A stretch of DNA of 64,000 nt, taken from positions 3,697,501-3,761,500 of the forward strand of contig NZ_CP069213.1 of assembly GCF_016834455.1 (NCBI RefSeq). The letters run 5' to 3'. The translations under genes were made by a program, and so were the position numbers. Each line of letters opens with the position of its first letter. Within the stretch, counting starts at the first letter, position 1. The DNA is from Shewanella litorisediminis. Lineage in GTDB: Bacteria; Pseudomonadota; Gammaproteobacteria; Enterobacterales; Shewanellaceae. The notes under the pieces were generated by a model. It saw nothing but the letters and a program-made list of their open reading frames with translations. It was not told the origin of the DNA and searched no databases. Below, piece after piece: positions 43,326 to 51,145 of this stretch.

Positions 43326-43683
43326 TGTTTAATCTATACCTACGTTTGAGTTACTTTTACAGTCAATCCAGTACTGTGCTGCACCAGAAAGAACAATGCG
43401 ATAGCGAAACCGCAGCACAAACCTGTGATTGCTGAGATATTTATTTTTCCACGAGGATTCTATCCCAAGGAACATTCAACTGGAACTCCGTGGCATAGTT
43501 CTAACCTATAGCGAACCCGGCTTTTGGTCACACATTGCGTTTTGAAGATACCTAATCTTTCCTCAAGACAATTGAGTTGCTTTTTTACGAGCCCTCAACT
43601 TACCGAACCTTCAACAAGGTCAGGTTCTTGGTTTGTCGGCATCAAAGTCAGGTCAGAATTGGACTGAGCTAGTACAGAGCATG
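43326..43683. other. Upstream region of hsdM
   Basis: 358 bases without a gene, between hsdM and the hipA remnant. A candidate promoter for hsdM lies at its left end; nothing else is recognised. Confidence 0.4.
43337..43366 (-). promoter_or_regulatory. Candidate promoter of the hsd operon
   Basis: On the minus strand TTGACT (43366-43361) is separated by 18 bases from TAGGTA (43342-43337). The leader to the hsdM ATG would be very short, and no ribosome site is visible there. Confidence 0.4.
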
Positions 43684-44103
43684 CTAACGGCTCGCCTGCC
43701 AGATATTTTCTGCGGTCAGGCGCGTTGCCCGTTCGGTAAGCCCGCCCATTATTGACTCGCGTATGTGCTCAGGGAAGTCGGCAGGAAGCTCAGCCCACAC
43801 TTTGGCGACCACGGGTTCCAACATATCAGCCAATCCCAGCATGATCCCAGCCATGATATCGGTATCAAAACCCACCGCTTTGGCTGTTTGAATAAAGTGC
43901 CTGGGAAAAATGGCATCCAGCTGCGCCTTTTTACCCTTGCTCGCTTTAACGCCATCGCGAGTTTCACCTCGCGTATGTTGGGGCCTTGCCCTCCAAGGGC
44001 GGGGTAAATCGACAGAATGTCGTAGAGGGGCGCCAAGCGATAGCCGCCACCAGCTTCAAGAAAAATGGAGATAGCCATTCATATACACATCCAGGACTGC
44101 CAT
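43684..44103 (-). pseudogene. hipA: hipA remnant (internal deletion and frameshift)
   Basis: The ATG at 44103 overlaps the hipB stop as in intact hipBA operons and encodes MAVLDVYMNGY, a HipA start. The reading frame then stops after 15 codons. In another frame, sequence jumps straight to the HipA C-terminal region: SIFLEAGGGYRLAPLYDILS, then VKLAMAL. After a further shift near 43955 it continues as VKASKGKKAQLDAIFPRHF to the end at 43684. About 300 residues, including the kinase core, are missing, so no toxin can be made. Confidence 0.88.
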
Positions 44104-44372
44104 CACCATTCCTCTTTCCAATCCTGAGTGTCTGGCGTTGTGTCAGCGGAGTCTGCATCCGATGCTCTTGGCCGAACCTCAAGCTCAAGATTGAGTGATG
44201 AGAGCAGCTTGAAAAGGGTCTCTAATTTGGTTGAGTCTGGATTTTGCTCAAAACTCGACACTGTATCCTGGCGGATCCCCACTTTGCTTGCAACCTTGCT
44301 CTGCGACAGTTTCATCGCCAAACGGGCATCTTTTAAATAGTTGCTTAACTGCTTTGAGGTGGTCACTTTCAT
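44103..44372 (-). CDS. hipB: HipB-like antitoxin / XRE-family repressor
   Basis: An 89-residue Cro/C1-type repressor. The HTH is LSQSKVASKVGIRQDTVSSFEQ near residues 23-44, and the C-terminal part (LNLELEVRPR) resembles HipB. In intact systems it neutralises HipA and represses the hipBA promoter. Here the downstream hipA is destroyed but hipB is open and its upstream operator array is present. The ATG at 44372 gives MKVTTSKQ; an ATG at 44390 is less likely. Confidence 0.85.
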   Translation of the reverse strand: MKVTTSKQLSNYLKDARLAMKLSQSKVASKVGIRQDTVSSFEQNPDSTKLETLFKLLSSLNLELEVRPRASDADSADTTPDTQDWKEEW

Positions 44373-44786
44373 GTCGCGCCTTCGATTCACTTAACGGTAC
44401 CTGGACTCAGTCTACACGCTATAACAGGTAAATAAAATTTCACACGCTGTAGCCGTTAAAATTTGCTTTACACTCTACAACAGGTAAGTTGAGTCTGACA
44501 CGCTGAGGCAGGTAAGCACGAATAGTCAAGGAAGCCACCACTGGGTAAGATGTCATCCAGAAAGCAACGCCAGCCCGGTTGAGCGATATCATCGAAAATA
44601 GCTAACAAGATTGCTCAGTGACACTGGATACCTGTCATCTTTATCCAGCCAGGTTCGCCGCTCGTAGTTCAGCCTGAACAGCCGACGGTGACCTCGCGCG
44701 CTTTGCTGAAACGAGATTTGAGCACCGCCTGTCCATTGACGATGAAAGCAACCACTTCTGCATGGCGCTACGCCAGCAGCCTCAGA
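44373..44786. other. hipB upstream region
   Basis: The first part holds four 28-bp repeats (44414-44525). The remaining ~260 bases up to the integrase stop contain no intact gene that I can recognise; short degenerate reading frames on the minus strand suggest old coding DNA. Confidence 0.45.
44414..44525. repeat. Four tandem 28-bp repeats, putative HipB operators
   Basis: ACACGCT-like starts occur at 44414, 44442, 44470 and 44498, an exact 28-base period. Each copy has a 17-18 base conserved core close to ACACGCTRTARCAGGTAA; the rest of each unit drifts. The core has weak dyad symmetry (CTRTARCAG). It lies directly upstream of hipB. In E. coli the hipBA promoter also has four HipB operators. 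Confidence 0.75.
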
Positions 44787-46010
44787 CTATCCGGCTTTAA
44801 GGGGATTGATGAGGACCACGTTATCAGCTGGGTTAAGCAAGCGATCAAGCCACTCACACCACATATCGAGGGCAATGGCCTTTTCCGGTAAATACTGACT
44901 GCGATTATAGATAGCCATAACGCCCCCTAAGGTATGGCCCAATAACTGCTCGACAACATAAGGCGCCACACCGAGATCGTTCAGTTTGGTCGTGAAAGTT
45001 CGACGTAAGTCATGCAATGACCACGACTCCTTATGCTTTAGACGCCCACAGATACGCCCACCAGCAAAACTGACCGTTTCTCGACTTTTGAGCTCACCAA
45101 GAAGATAGCCGCTATTTCCATGCCGCTTATATAAAAACTCAATGATGGGCTTCACCTTCGCGGGTATCGGCCTGATGATGATTTTGTCAGTCTTGCTATG
45201 GGCTTTGGGCACAGTCCACAGATTGCGCTCCAGGTCCCACTCATCAAAGGTTGATAAGCGTAATTCTTGTGTACGAGCGCCAAAAATGACTAATAGCTGA
45301 CACAGATAGCGCATATAAAAGGCCCCTTGACGCTGTTGAATTGAGCGGAGCAAATCGTATAACTCAACGTCGGTCAGCACCCGGTCTTTTTGTCGCTGCT
45401 TTTTACCGACATCGGCAGCATTTAAGTCATCAAGCTCACGACTGATGGCATAGCGACGGACACGGCAAAACCTCAGAGCCTGTTTAGCATTTTGCAGAAT
45501 TTGACCTGCGGCTACCGGAGCGGGTCTCTGTTTCCCCTTTATCCCTCGACGAATACGGTCAAAGCATTCAATCCAATGCCTGGTTTCTGTTTGTTCCAGG
45601 GGGAAATGGCCGATATAGGGATAGATATGGCGCTTAAATTGAGCAAGGGTTTTATCCACGTTCACCCGATGGTCTTGGGCATATTCGTCTATCCAATAAT
45701 TGAGTGCCTGGGCAACGGTCACTGGGGCCAGTGACTTTTCCCGCTCCATACTGCGCTTAATTTTGGGGTCGTGACCTTCCGCAAGCCATGTACGGCATTC
45801 CTCTGCAATATCACGCGCTTTACTGAGGGATAAGTCCGGATAACTGCCCAGGTCCACTCGCTTATTTTGGCCCTGGATTTTATAGCGATATTGAAAGCGG
45901 ATTTTGCCTTGTTTGGACACGCGCACGCCAAGGCCCCTGCCATCAGAAAGCTCCTGGTTCTTGAGTTGGGGCTTGCAGTTTAAAGCACGCAAACTGGTTT
46001 CGTATAACAT
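44787..46010 (-). CDS. int: Tyrosine-recombinase integrase, P4 type
   Basis: Site-specific recombinase that should catalyse integration of the island. From ATG 46010 it has 407 residues: an N-terminal DUF4102-type arm-binding domain (LYETSLRALNCKPQLKNQEL, SDGRGLGVRV), a core-binding domain (about 95-185) and the catalytic domain. Catalytic residues lie in ARTQELRL (Arg), HDLRRTFTT (His-x-x-Arg), LLGHTLGGVMAIYNRSQY (His and nucleophile Tyr). ATG codons at 46052 and 46091 extend it through the putative arm repeats and fit the family less well. Confidence 0.92.
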   Translation of the reverse strand: MLYETSLRALNCKPQLKNQELSDGRGLGVRVSKQGKIRFQYRYKIQGQNKRVDLGSYPDLSLSKARDIAEECRTWLAEGHDPKIKRSMEREKSLAPVTVAQALNYWIDEYAQDHRVNVDKTLAQFKRHIYPYIGHFPLEQTETRHWIECFDRIRRGIKGKQRPAPVAAGQILQNAKQALRFCRVRRYAISRELDDLNAADVGKKQRQKDRVLTDVELYDLLRSIQQRQGAFYMRYLCQLLVIFGARTQELRLSTFDEWDLERNLWTVPKAHSKTDKIIIRPIPAKVKPIIEFLYKRHGNSGYLLGELKSRETVSFAGGRICGRLKHKESWSLHDLRRTFTTKLNDLGVAPYVVEQLLGHTLGGVMAIYNRSQYLPEKAIALDMWCEWLDRLLNPADNVVLINPLKAG

Positions 46011-46050
46011 GGCATTTATCACTTCTAAAGGCAGAAAAAGGGTCAAATCC

Positions 46051-46073
46051 ATGTACCCCCATATGTACCCCCA
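46051..46073. repeat. Right copy of the 23-bp repeat (putative integrase arm site)
   Basis: Exact copy, same orientation, of 30238-30260. It lies immediately upstream of the likely integrase start and about 130 bases inside the right attachment core, so it might also be part of the integrase promoter. Confidence 0.7.
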
Positions 46074-46202
46074 TCTCACCATAGGAACCAATACGCCTCA
46101 ATACAAACCAGAACGCTAAAAACCTCTTATCTGTTGATAACTAAGAAAAACTTATGCAAAACAGAGACATCTAAAAACCACTGGAAACACCAAAATGCGA
46201 TC

Positions 46203-46217
46203 TACGGCATGAACTAA
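46203..46217. other. attR core
   Basis: TACGGCATGAACTAA identical to the last five codons of fis at 30157-30171. Downstream DNA (46218 on) is expected to be the original flank of fis. Confidence 0.85.
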
Positions 46218-46241
46218 TCAAAATTCGTATTTGATTGTTTT

Positions 46242-46276
46242 AAAAAGGGTTTTGCACAACTTGCAAGACCCTTTTT
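46242..46276 (+). terminator. Original fis terminator, displaced by the island
   Basis: AAAAAGGGTTTTGCA / TGCAAGACCCTTTTT with a short CAACT-type loop, ending in T-rich DNA. It sits 25 bases beyond attR, where the fis transcript would have ended before integration. Confidence 0.7.
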
Positions 46277-46283
46277 CATTTTA

Positions 46284-47376
46284 TACCAATCCCATTAAAC
46301 ATCATGCCAATCTTGCCCACTCCCGATGACACAGCGATTTGACCCGCTCTGTATCCGCTATAAAGCTTCGCCAGGCCGCACTGCAGTCATCGACTATCCC
46401 TTGAACGTGCGATTCGCCAGCACATGGTGTCACAACCAACTCCAGACCTGCTCCACCGGATTTAGCTCGGGCGAATCGGGCGGCAATTTAACCAGCGTCA
46501 GGTTGGGATAGGCTTGTGCGCATGTTTCCGTATGCCAGCCTGCCCCATCCATGATGACCACGGCGTGGCGACCCGCTGGCGTTCTGGCCGAGAGCAAGGC
46601 TAGGTGCTGTTTCATGGCTTCCTGATTGACCACCGGGCTTATCAGGGCTTCCGTCTCTCCCGTAGCCGGACAGATCGCCCCAAACAGATAGGCATACTCG
46701 AATTGCTGCTGGCGCACTGCTCGGGGGCGGGAGCCCTTGCGAACCCACAGTCGGGTCGTGGTGTTTTGCTGGCAAAAGCGGGCCTAATCCTGAAGCCAGA
46801 TATCAATGTTTTCCAGAGGGATCTGGGTCGGCACGTTCAGGATCGTTTCCAGCGGGAAGTTTTTAAACGCTTGCTGCGCTTGGCTATCTTGCTTTGGGTG
46901 CCTTGAGCGGCTGGTGAGCCAGGAGAATCCCATCTGCTTGAGTAGACGGTAGATGTTTGACTGTTGGTAGGTCACGCCAAAGTGCTGGGCTACGTAGGCC
47001 TGAATATCGTGCCCCGTTAAGCGGCCGCCGGTCGTGCGCCGACTTTGCTCATCAATTAAAGCATGCAGTTGCGTACATTGTTGGGGCGTGAGCTTAGCGA
47101 TGCGGCCGGCAGGGCGAACCAGCATCAGGCCCTCCAGGCCGCGAGCATGAAACTGTGCAACCCATTTATTGACGCTGGCGCGGCTGACCTTGAGGAAGAG
47201 GGCGATTTGAGTACGGTTATGACTCTTTTGGAAATGGGCGAGTGAGAGCAGGCGGATGCACATCCTGGCATGAGTTTGAGCCTTGGCAAGGGCAAGGAAA
47301 TCGATGGGTTGAGACATGATCGCAAGCTCGAGATAGGTAAGTCCCTCATTAGATCACATCATTAATGGGATTGGTA
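46284..47376 (-). mobile_element. Degenerate IS630-family insertion sequence
   Basis: About 1.09 kb bounded by perfect 15-base inverted repeats TACCAATCCCATTAA (46284-46298) and TTAATGGGATTGGTA (47362-47376), beginning and ending in TA as expected for an IS630-type target. It encodes one mutated transposase. It lies eight bases past the displaced fis terminator, outside the island. Confidence 0.85.
46302..47317 (-). pseudogene. IS630-family transposase, inactivated
   Basis: The N-terminal 177 codons (MSQPIDFLALAKAQTHARMC, then HTH domains) run to IDIWLQD and then an amber codon (46786-46784) replacing the Glu after the first catalytic Asp. The same frame continues RFCQQNTTTRLWVRKGSRPR, then VVIMDGAGWH (second Asp) and SPELNPVEQVWSWL (catalytic Glu). 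It meets an opal codon (stop ending at 46430) and, near 46400, a frameshift before the C-terminal IVDDCSAAWRSFIADTERV. Three lesions make it non-functional without suppression. Confidence 0.88.
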
Positions 47377-48232
47377 TTACATACCAGGTGCTCTACACAT
47401 CCTTAAGCGCTGAATTTAGCATCTAAATTTTATAGCTTTTATTGACATGCTTGGTAGTAATACAAGCGGTTGATAAAAATATATTTTCATGTCATCCCTT
47501 ATTGTCATTGCTGTTTTTTTACCCAGTGCTAATCTAATTTTGCTGGGCAGATTTTTCACCAGCAAAATGGCAACAATCGATTTGGGAGGGCATGCAGAGA
47601 AAAAGACAGTTGCTTCCAAGTAAGCCGAAAAAGCTGCGAGAAAAATCAAGCAAAGCGACCTAGCAGCTCGTGTATTAGGTTGAGCGATATCTGAGCATAA
47701 GTCATCGTTCGAATGTAATGAGCTGGTTTCACTAAGAAATATCATGAGCATTGCTGTGATGTCGCAACTTTTTGTTCTGGAAAGTTCGTGCTTTGGCTGC
47801 AATGATTAAATCCCTACAAAGCTATTATTGATGTGCGATCAAGACGCTATATTCATCTTTAGTAAGGACGATTTGTCCTCACAAATATGACTAAGCCTAT
47901 GCTTGTATGGAATAAATCGTGTCATCCGTTCGCGTTTATGACCCACGGTCAGTCAAAAATGACGTACTGTTAGCAAATAATGTTGAGAGGACGAACTTGA
48001 ACGCAAACAAAAATGTAGTAATCCAAACATAAGCTGGTGCTCATTGAGTTCTGGCAATGTTCATGATGGGAAATTGTTGGTACATCTAAGATCACAATGT
48101 GACTGATGAGATGGTAAAAAGAGATTTCGATTGGTGTAATTGTTAAAGCGACCATCATTCGCGACGCATTCGCCATTACGAAAGGCTATGATTAAACTTT
48201 GATTGATTTAACTCTTTCAGTGTGGAGGCGTT
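47377..48232. other. AT-rich stretch without a supported gene
   Basis: 856 bases of markedly lower GC than the surroundings. Reading frames here are short, use poor starts and resemble no family. A plus-strand frame near 47591 (MQRKRQLLPSKPKKLREKSS) is broken by several stops and may be a decayed gene. No tRNA, terminator or repeat is recognised. Confidence 0.4.
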
Positions 48233-48568
48233 ATGCTAAAAATCAGTTCAAGCCTGTTGTTGTGCGTTGTTTTATTCGCTTGCAGCTCGGTTCCCAAAGA
48301 TTGGTCTGGTATGAGTGCAGATGAAATTTCTGCATGGAAGGCGGCAGGATTCAGCTCTCAGATTGCACAAAAGTGGCAACAACAAGGCTTTAGTGCTGAA
48401 GATGCCGCGGATTGGAATCGTGCCGGTTTCAATCTGAAAGATGCGTCCAAATGGGGCGAAGAAAAGTTTACCGCGCAAGAAGCAAAAAAATGGCGTAGTT
48501 CAGGGTTCGACCTGGATGATGCAGTAAAAAGCCGCAGTAAAGGATTAACCCCCATAGAAGAGAAATGA
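48233..48568 (+). CDS. Lipoprotein built of 13-residue W-x3-GF repeats
   Basis: A 111-residue lipoprotein: signal peptide with lipobox LFAC (Cys17). The mature part has five consecutive units of exactly 13 residues (W-x3-G-F-x4-A-x2): WKAAGFSSQIAQK, WQQQGFSAEDAAD, WNRAGFNLKDASK, WGEEKFTAQEAKK and WRSSGFDLDDAVK, then a degenerate sixth. Each unit should be a short helix with a turn at G-F. No named family is recognised. A terminator follows at 48602. It is flanked by AT-rich DNA, suggesting acquired sequence. Confidence 0.8.
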   Translation: MLKISSSLLLCVVLFACSSVPKDWSGMSADEISAWKAAGFSSQIAQKWQQQGFSAEDAADWNRAGFNLKDASKWGEEKFTAQEAKKWRSSGFDLDDAVKSRSKGLTPIEEK

Positions 48569-48933
48569 TCTCAACATCAATTCTCGTCTCAGCAAACAGT
48601 GAAAAGAGCATACTCAGTATGCTCTTTTTATTTAGACTAGCTCATCCAGCTGCATAGCTTCGCTGGCAATACAGTAACTAACGATGCCCAGACCTGAGCA
48701 TACCGAGGCAGAGGTAAATCAACATAAGTCGTAAGCAAAATGCAGATACACTGAAGGCCTGCACTAGTACTGACAAATAGGAACCCATCAGGTAAGCCTG
48801 CGCCAAGTAACCCACGCACCCAAAAAATACGGGGCTTTTGCCTGCATCACCCTGAGGGTGGAGAGCATCTTACTCTGGTATCTGTCGTGAGCCAGAGAAT
48901 GGTTACTTCAACCTGAGCCTGTTATCGCCGCTA
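48569..48933. other. Intergenic region with terminator
   Basis: The first 60 bases contain the terminator of the repeat lipoprotein gene. The remaining ~300 bases hold no supported gene. Confidence 0.4.
48602..48629 (+). terminator. Terminator of the repeat-lipoprotein gene
   Basis: AAAAGAGCATACT / AGTATGCTCTTTTT stem with a minimal loop and a T-rich tail. Confidence 0.88.
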
Positions 48934-49329
48934 TCAGTTATCCTGGGCGCCCTGGTCTATCCACAGCTTGATGGTGTCTATCTGCTCCTGGCTTAAGGGT
49001 TTACCCTCCCCCTGAGCCATTCTGTCTGAGTGATGTGGCGGCATCTGAATTTTCGGGTCCACATTGTGGGAAATCACCAGATATAGGGTACTGGATGCGG
49101 CGCTGCCGGGCACTATCACAGGCCCCATCTTGGTGCCTGCCATCATGCTGCTGTGGCTGCTCAGAATTAAGCCCGCATTCTGTGCGCCTTCACCCGCCAC
49201 ATGACAACTGAAACAGGAGCCCTGCAGGATGGGCAGTACATCGTTTTGATAGCTGACCTGACGACTGCAGCCGCTCACGACCATGCCCGCCCCCAGCAGC
49301 AGTATCAGCGTAATATTTTTCAGTAACAT
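48934..49329 (-). CDS. c-type cytochrome lipoprotein
   Basis: A 131-residue lipoprotein with lipobox VSGC (Cys21). A single heme site CFSCH at residues 39-43 sits in VSYQNDVLPILQGSCFSCH, typical of planctomycete-type (PSCyt1-like) cytochrome c domains. A candidate distal Met lies in IQMPPHH. The C-terminal helix (LSQEQIDTIKLWIDQGA) also matches that family. It should be an electron carrier in the periplasm, anchored to a membrane. Partner genes are not adjacent. Confidence 0.85.
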   Translation of the reverse strand: MLLKNITLILLLGAGMVVSGCSRQVSYQNDVLPILQGSCFSCHVAGEGAQNAGLILSSHSSMMAGTKMGPVIVPGSAASSTLYLVISHNVDPKIQMPPHHSDRMAQGEGKPLSQEQIDTIKLWIDQGAQDN

Positions 49330-49698
49330 AACGCCTCCTTAGTCAAGGACTTCAGTAGCAGGAGTGGGAGTGGGCAAGCCCGAGTCGACCGCAAAGGGCC
49401 AGCACCTCGAAAAATCACCCCATGCCATAGCCTTAAGTGTAGTTGTAAAGCACCTTTAACCACACTTTTTTCATGGGCTAATTTCAGGTAAGAGGAAAGT
49501 GATGGCTGCGTACCGCCCTGGACCCAGAGACTCTGGTTTGCGGGTCTTGATTGACTCTCTACATCAGTACGCCTGCTTAGCGGCAGATTGCCGCAAGCGG
49601 CCAACCGGGCCGGGGATGCCAGTCTTAATCGTGTATCCCTTGCTCAATTGGCAGCACAAGATCGCTGCACAGGCACTTTATTATCACAAGGAACACAG
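49330..49698. other. Region between the cytochrome and the 49699 gene
   Basis: 369 bases. The left part should hold the cytochrome promoter (minus strand). The right part contains the small reading frame at 49502-49702, listed separately with low confidence. Nothing else is recognised. Confidence 0.4.
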
Positions 49699-49702
49699 AT
49701 GA
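49502..49702 (+). CDS. Possible small protein overlapping the next gene
   Basis: A 66-codon frame from ATG 49502 with a good AGAGG site six bases upstream. Its stop overlaps the following start in ATGA, the pattern of translational coupling. The product (MAAYRPGPRDSGLRV...) has no recognisable domain and mixed codon use. It may be a real leader peptide or chance. Confidence 0.3.
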   Translation: MAAYRPGPRDSGLRVLIDSLHQYACLAADCRKRPTGPGMPVLIVYPLLNWQHKIAAQALYYHKEHR

Positions 49703-50199
49703 ACGGACTATTGAAACTCGTATTGGTGGCGGCGCTGGCCTACGGCGGCTACGACCTGTATCAAAAGCACTATGCCGTGAAGGCCGAGCCCGAGGTGGTT
49801 TGGCAGCCCTATGTGCTGGACACAGTGAACATCAGTGTGATGTTTCCAAAGGCGCCCAGGGTGGAGCGGCGCTCGGTAGAGGGACACACGGTGGAATGGC
49901 AAGGCTCCCGCCACGCCGCTGCCGAGTACACCCTGACTGTGATACAAAACCCGGATGTGACCCTGGGTGACTATTACCCCAGCTCCCTTATCAACATGGG
50001 CGCCCGCCTCAAAGACAAGCGCTTTATCATGGTGGATGGTTACGATGGCTACGAGTTCATCCTGGACTTTAACGACAAGCTGGTCACCCAGCGGATGATA
50101 AGCTTCCACAACGCCATGGTGACCCAAACCGCCATCTATACCGACCACGAGGCCAACAATGGCGACACCGAGAAGTTTCTGTCCTCACTGTCGCTGTAA
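49699..50199 (+). CDS. Membrane-anchored hypothetical protein
   Basis: A 166-residue protein with one N-terminal membrane helix (MNGLLKLVLVAALAYGGYDL) and an extracytoplasmic domain of about 140 residues. That domain has VNISVMFPKAPRVERR near 47-62 and EYTLTVIQN near 76-84. Similar folds occur in proteins annotated only as hypothetical. The ATG at 49699 follows AAGGA. Function unknown. Confidence 0.75.
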   Translation: MNGLLKLVLVAALAYGGYDLYQKHYAVKAEPEVVWQPYVLDTVNISVMFPKAPRVERRSVEGHTVEWQGSRHAAAEYTLTVIQNPDVTLGDYYPSSLINMGARLKDKRFIMVDGYDGYEFILDFNDKLVTQRMISFHNAMVTQTAIYTDHEANNGDTEKFLSSLSL

Positions 50200-50235
50200 G
50201 CTGCACTGCGGTTGGCTTGGCACCGCGCCTTAAAT

Positions 50236-50508
50236 TCAGCGTCCAGCCCTGTCCGATACCTGCCCGTCCTCTGCGGCCGGGCGTTTGGCCATTTCCTCGC
50301 GGCGAACAAACACAAAGGTGAGATACATCTTGGTGGGCAGGGAGAGCGCCATGCCAACGGCCACACACAGGGCGCTGAGGATAATACCCTTTACCCCCAT
50401 CGCCTCGACCGTCTCATTAAAGTTGTGCAGGTAGATCCCGAGCAAAATTAACGAGATGCCAAGCAGCATCAAGGTTTTCAGCACTCGAATGAGCGTCTCA
50501 TCGCGCAT
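50236..50508 (-). CDS. Small two-helix membrane protein
   Basis: A 90-residue protein with two hydrophobic helices (about 9-27 and 40-58) and a basic then acidic cytoplasmic tail (FVRREEMAKRPAAEDGQ). No motif is recognised. It is convergent with the preceding gene, 36 bases apart. Confidence 0.7.
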   Translation of the reverse strand: MRDETLIRVLKTLMLLGISLILLGIYLHNFNETVEAMGVKGIILSALCVAVGMALSLPTKMYLTFVFVRREEMAKRPAAEDGQVSDRAGR

Positions 50509-50609
50509 CTGTGGTTACCTGCATCTCCTGCAGTGCCCGCCTTTCGGGGTGGGAGCCGCATAAGCTCAATCTGATACAGCCCAAGCTAACCTATTACGAC
50601 AGATTTACC

Positions 50610-50623
50610 CTGATCTGGATCAG
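50610..50623. promoter_or_regulatory. FNR/EtrA-like dyad
   Basis: CTGATCTGGATCAG is a perfect 6+6 dyad around TG; the FNR-type consensus is TTGAT-N4-ATCAA. It lies about 100 bases upstream of the small membrane protein gene at 50508. Confidence 0.3.
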
Positions 50624-50672
50624 TGATGCGCTTGTCCTTTCGTCCCTTTATTTCCTTATTCCCTGATTCCCC

Positions 50673-50780
50673 TTACTCCCTTACTCCCTTACTCCCTTAC
50701 TCCCTTACTCCCTTACTCCCTTACTCCCTTACTCTCTTATTCCCCTTATTCCCCTTATTCCCCTTATTCCCTTTAATCCC
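50673..50780. repeat. Octamer/nonamer microsatellite
   Basis: Seven perfect tandem copies of TTACTCCC (50673-50728) and one variant are followed by three of TTATTCCCC and related units to 50780. One strand is purely pyrimidine apart from the A in each unit. Copy number is likely to vary by slippage. Confidence 0.9.
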
Positions 50781-51145
50781 TTTAATCGCTCTTTATCCCG
50801 GAATGCATCACAGCCCACGGTGAACGACGCAGGCAGCACTGGGCTGGCTCAGGCGGCACAGCCTTCAGCAGGGCCGCACCGGCGACAGGTTTCAGCCCCT
50901 CGCAGATGTTAAATCTGTTTCCGGTGACATTTGCAGACACATCTGCTTACTCAGCGACACTCGGCAATACAGAATTTCCATTCAGATACAAGTCTCCTAC
51001 AAGCGCTTACAGCTTTTCCATGCAGAAGTTCCTACAGTGAATGTGCACTGAGCGCACCTGATTGGGGCGGCGCTCACAGGCAAAGCCTTACAGAGCCCAT
51101 CACAGGGCCGGGAAACTAACAGGTCATCATTGAAGGAACAAACTA

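Larger units (their letters stand above)
50509..51145. other. Long intergenic region with a microsatellite
   Basis: 637 bases without a supported gene. It contains the octamer repeat at 50673-50780 and a dyad CTGATCTGGATCAG (50610-50623) that resembles an FNR/EtrA box with two mismatches. The reading frame through the repeat is a translation of low-complexity DNA. Confidence 0.45.

Noticed and set aside
44414-44525. 28-bp repeats resembling CRISPR repeats
   Set aside because: Copies are directly adjacent with no spacers and drift in their second half, and no cas genes are near; an operator array upstream of hipB explains them better.
47416-47802. 128-codon minus-strand frame in AT-rich DNA
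   Set aside because: TTG start, no ribosome site, no family resemblance, and composition like the non-coding surroundings.
48637-48819. 60-codon minus-strand frame
   Set aside because: No ribosome site or recognisable domain; composition gives no sign of selection.
50623-50823. Reading frame with repeated SLTPLLPY peptides
   Set aside because: It is a translation of the octamer microsatellite, without a ribosome site or a known protein.
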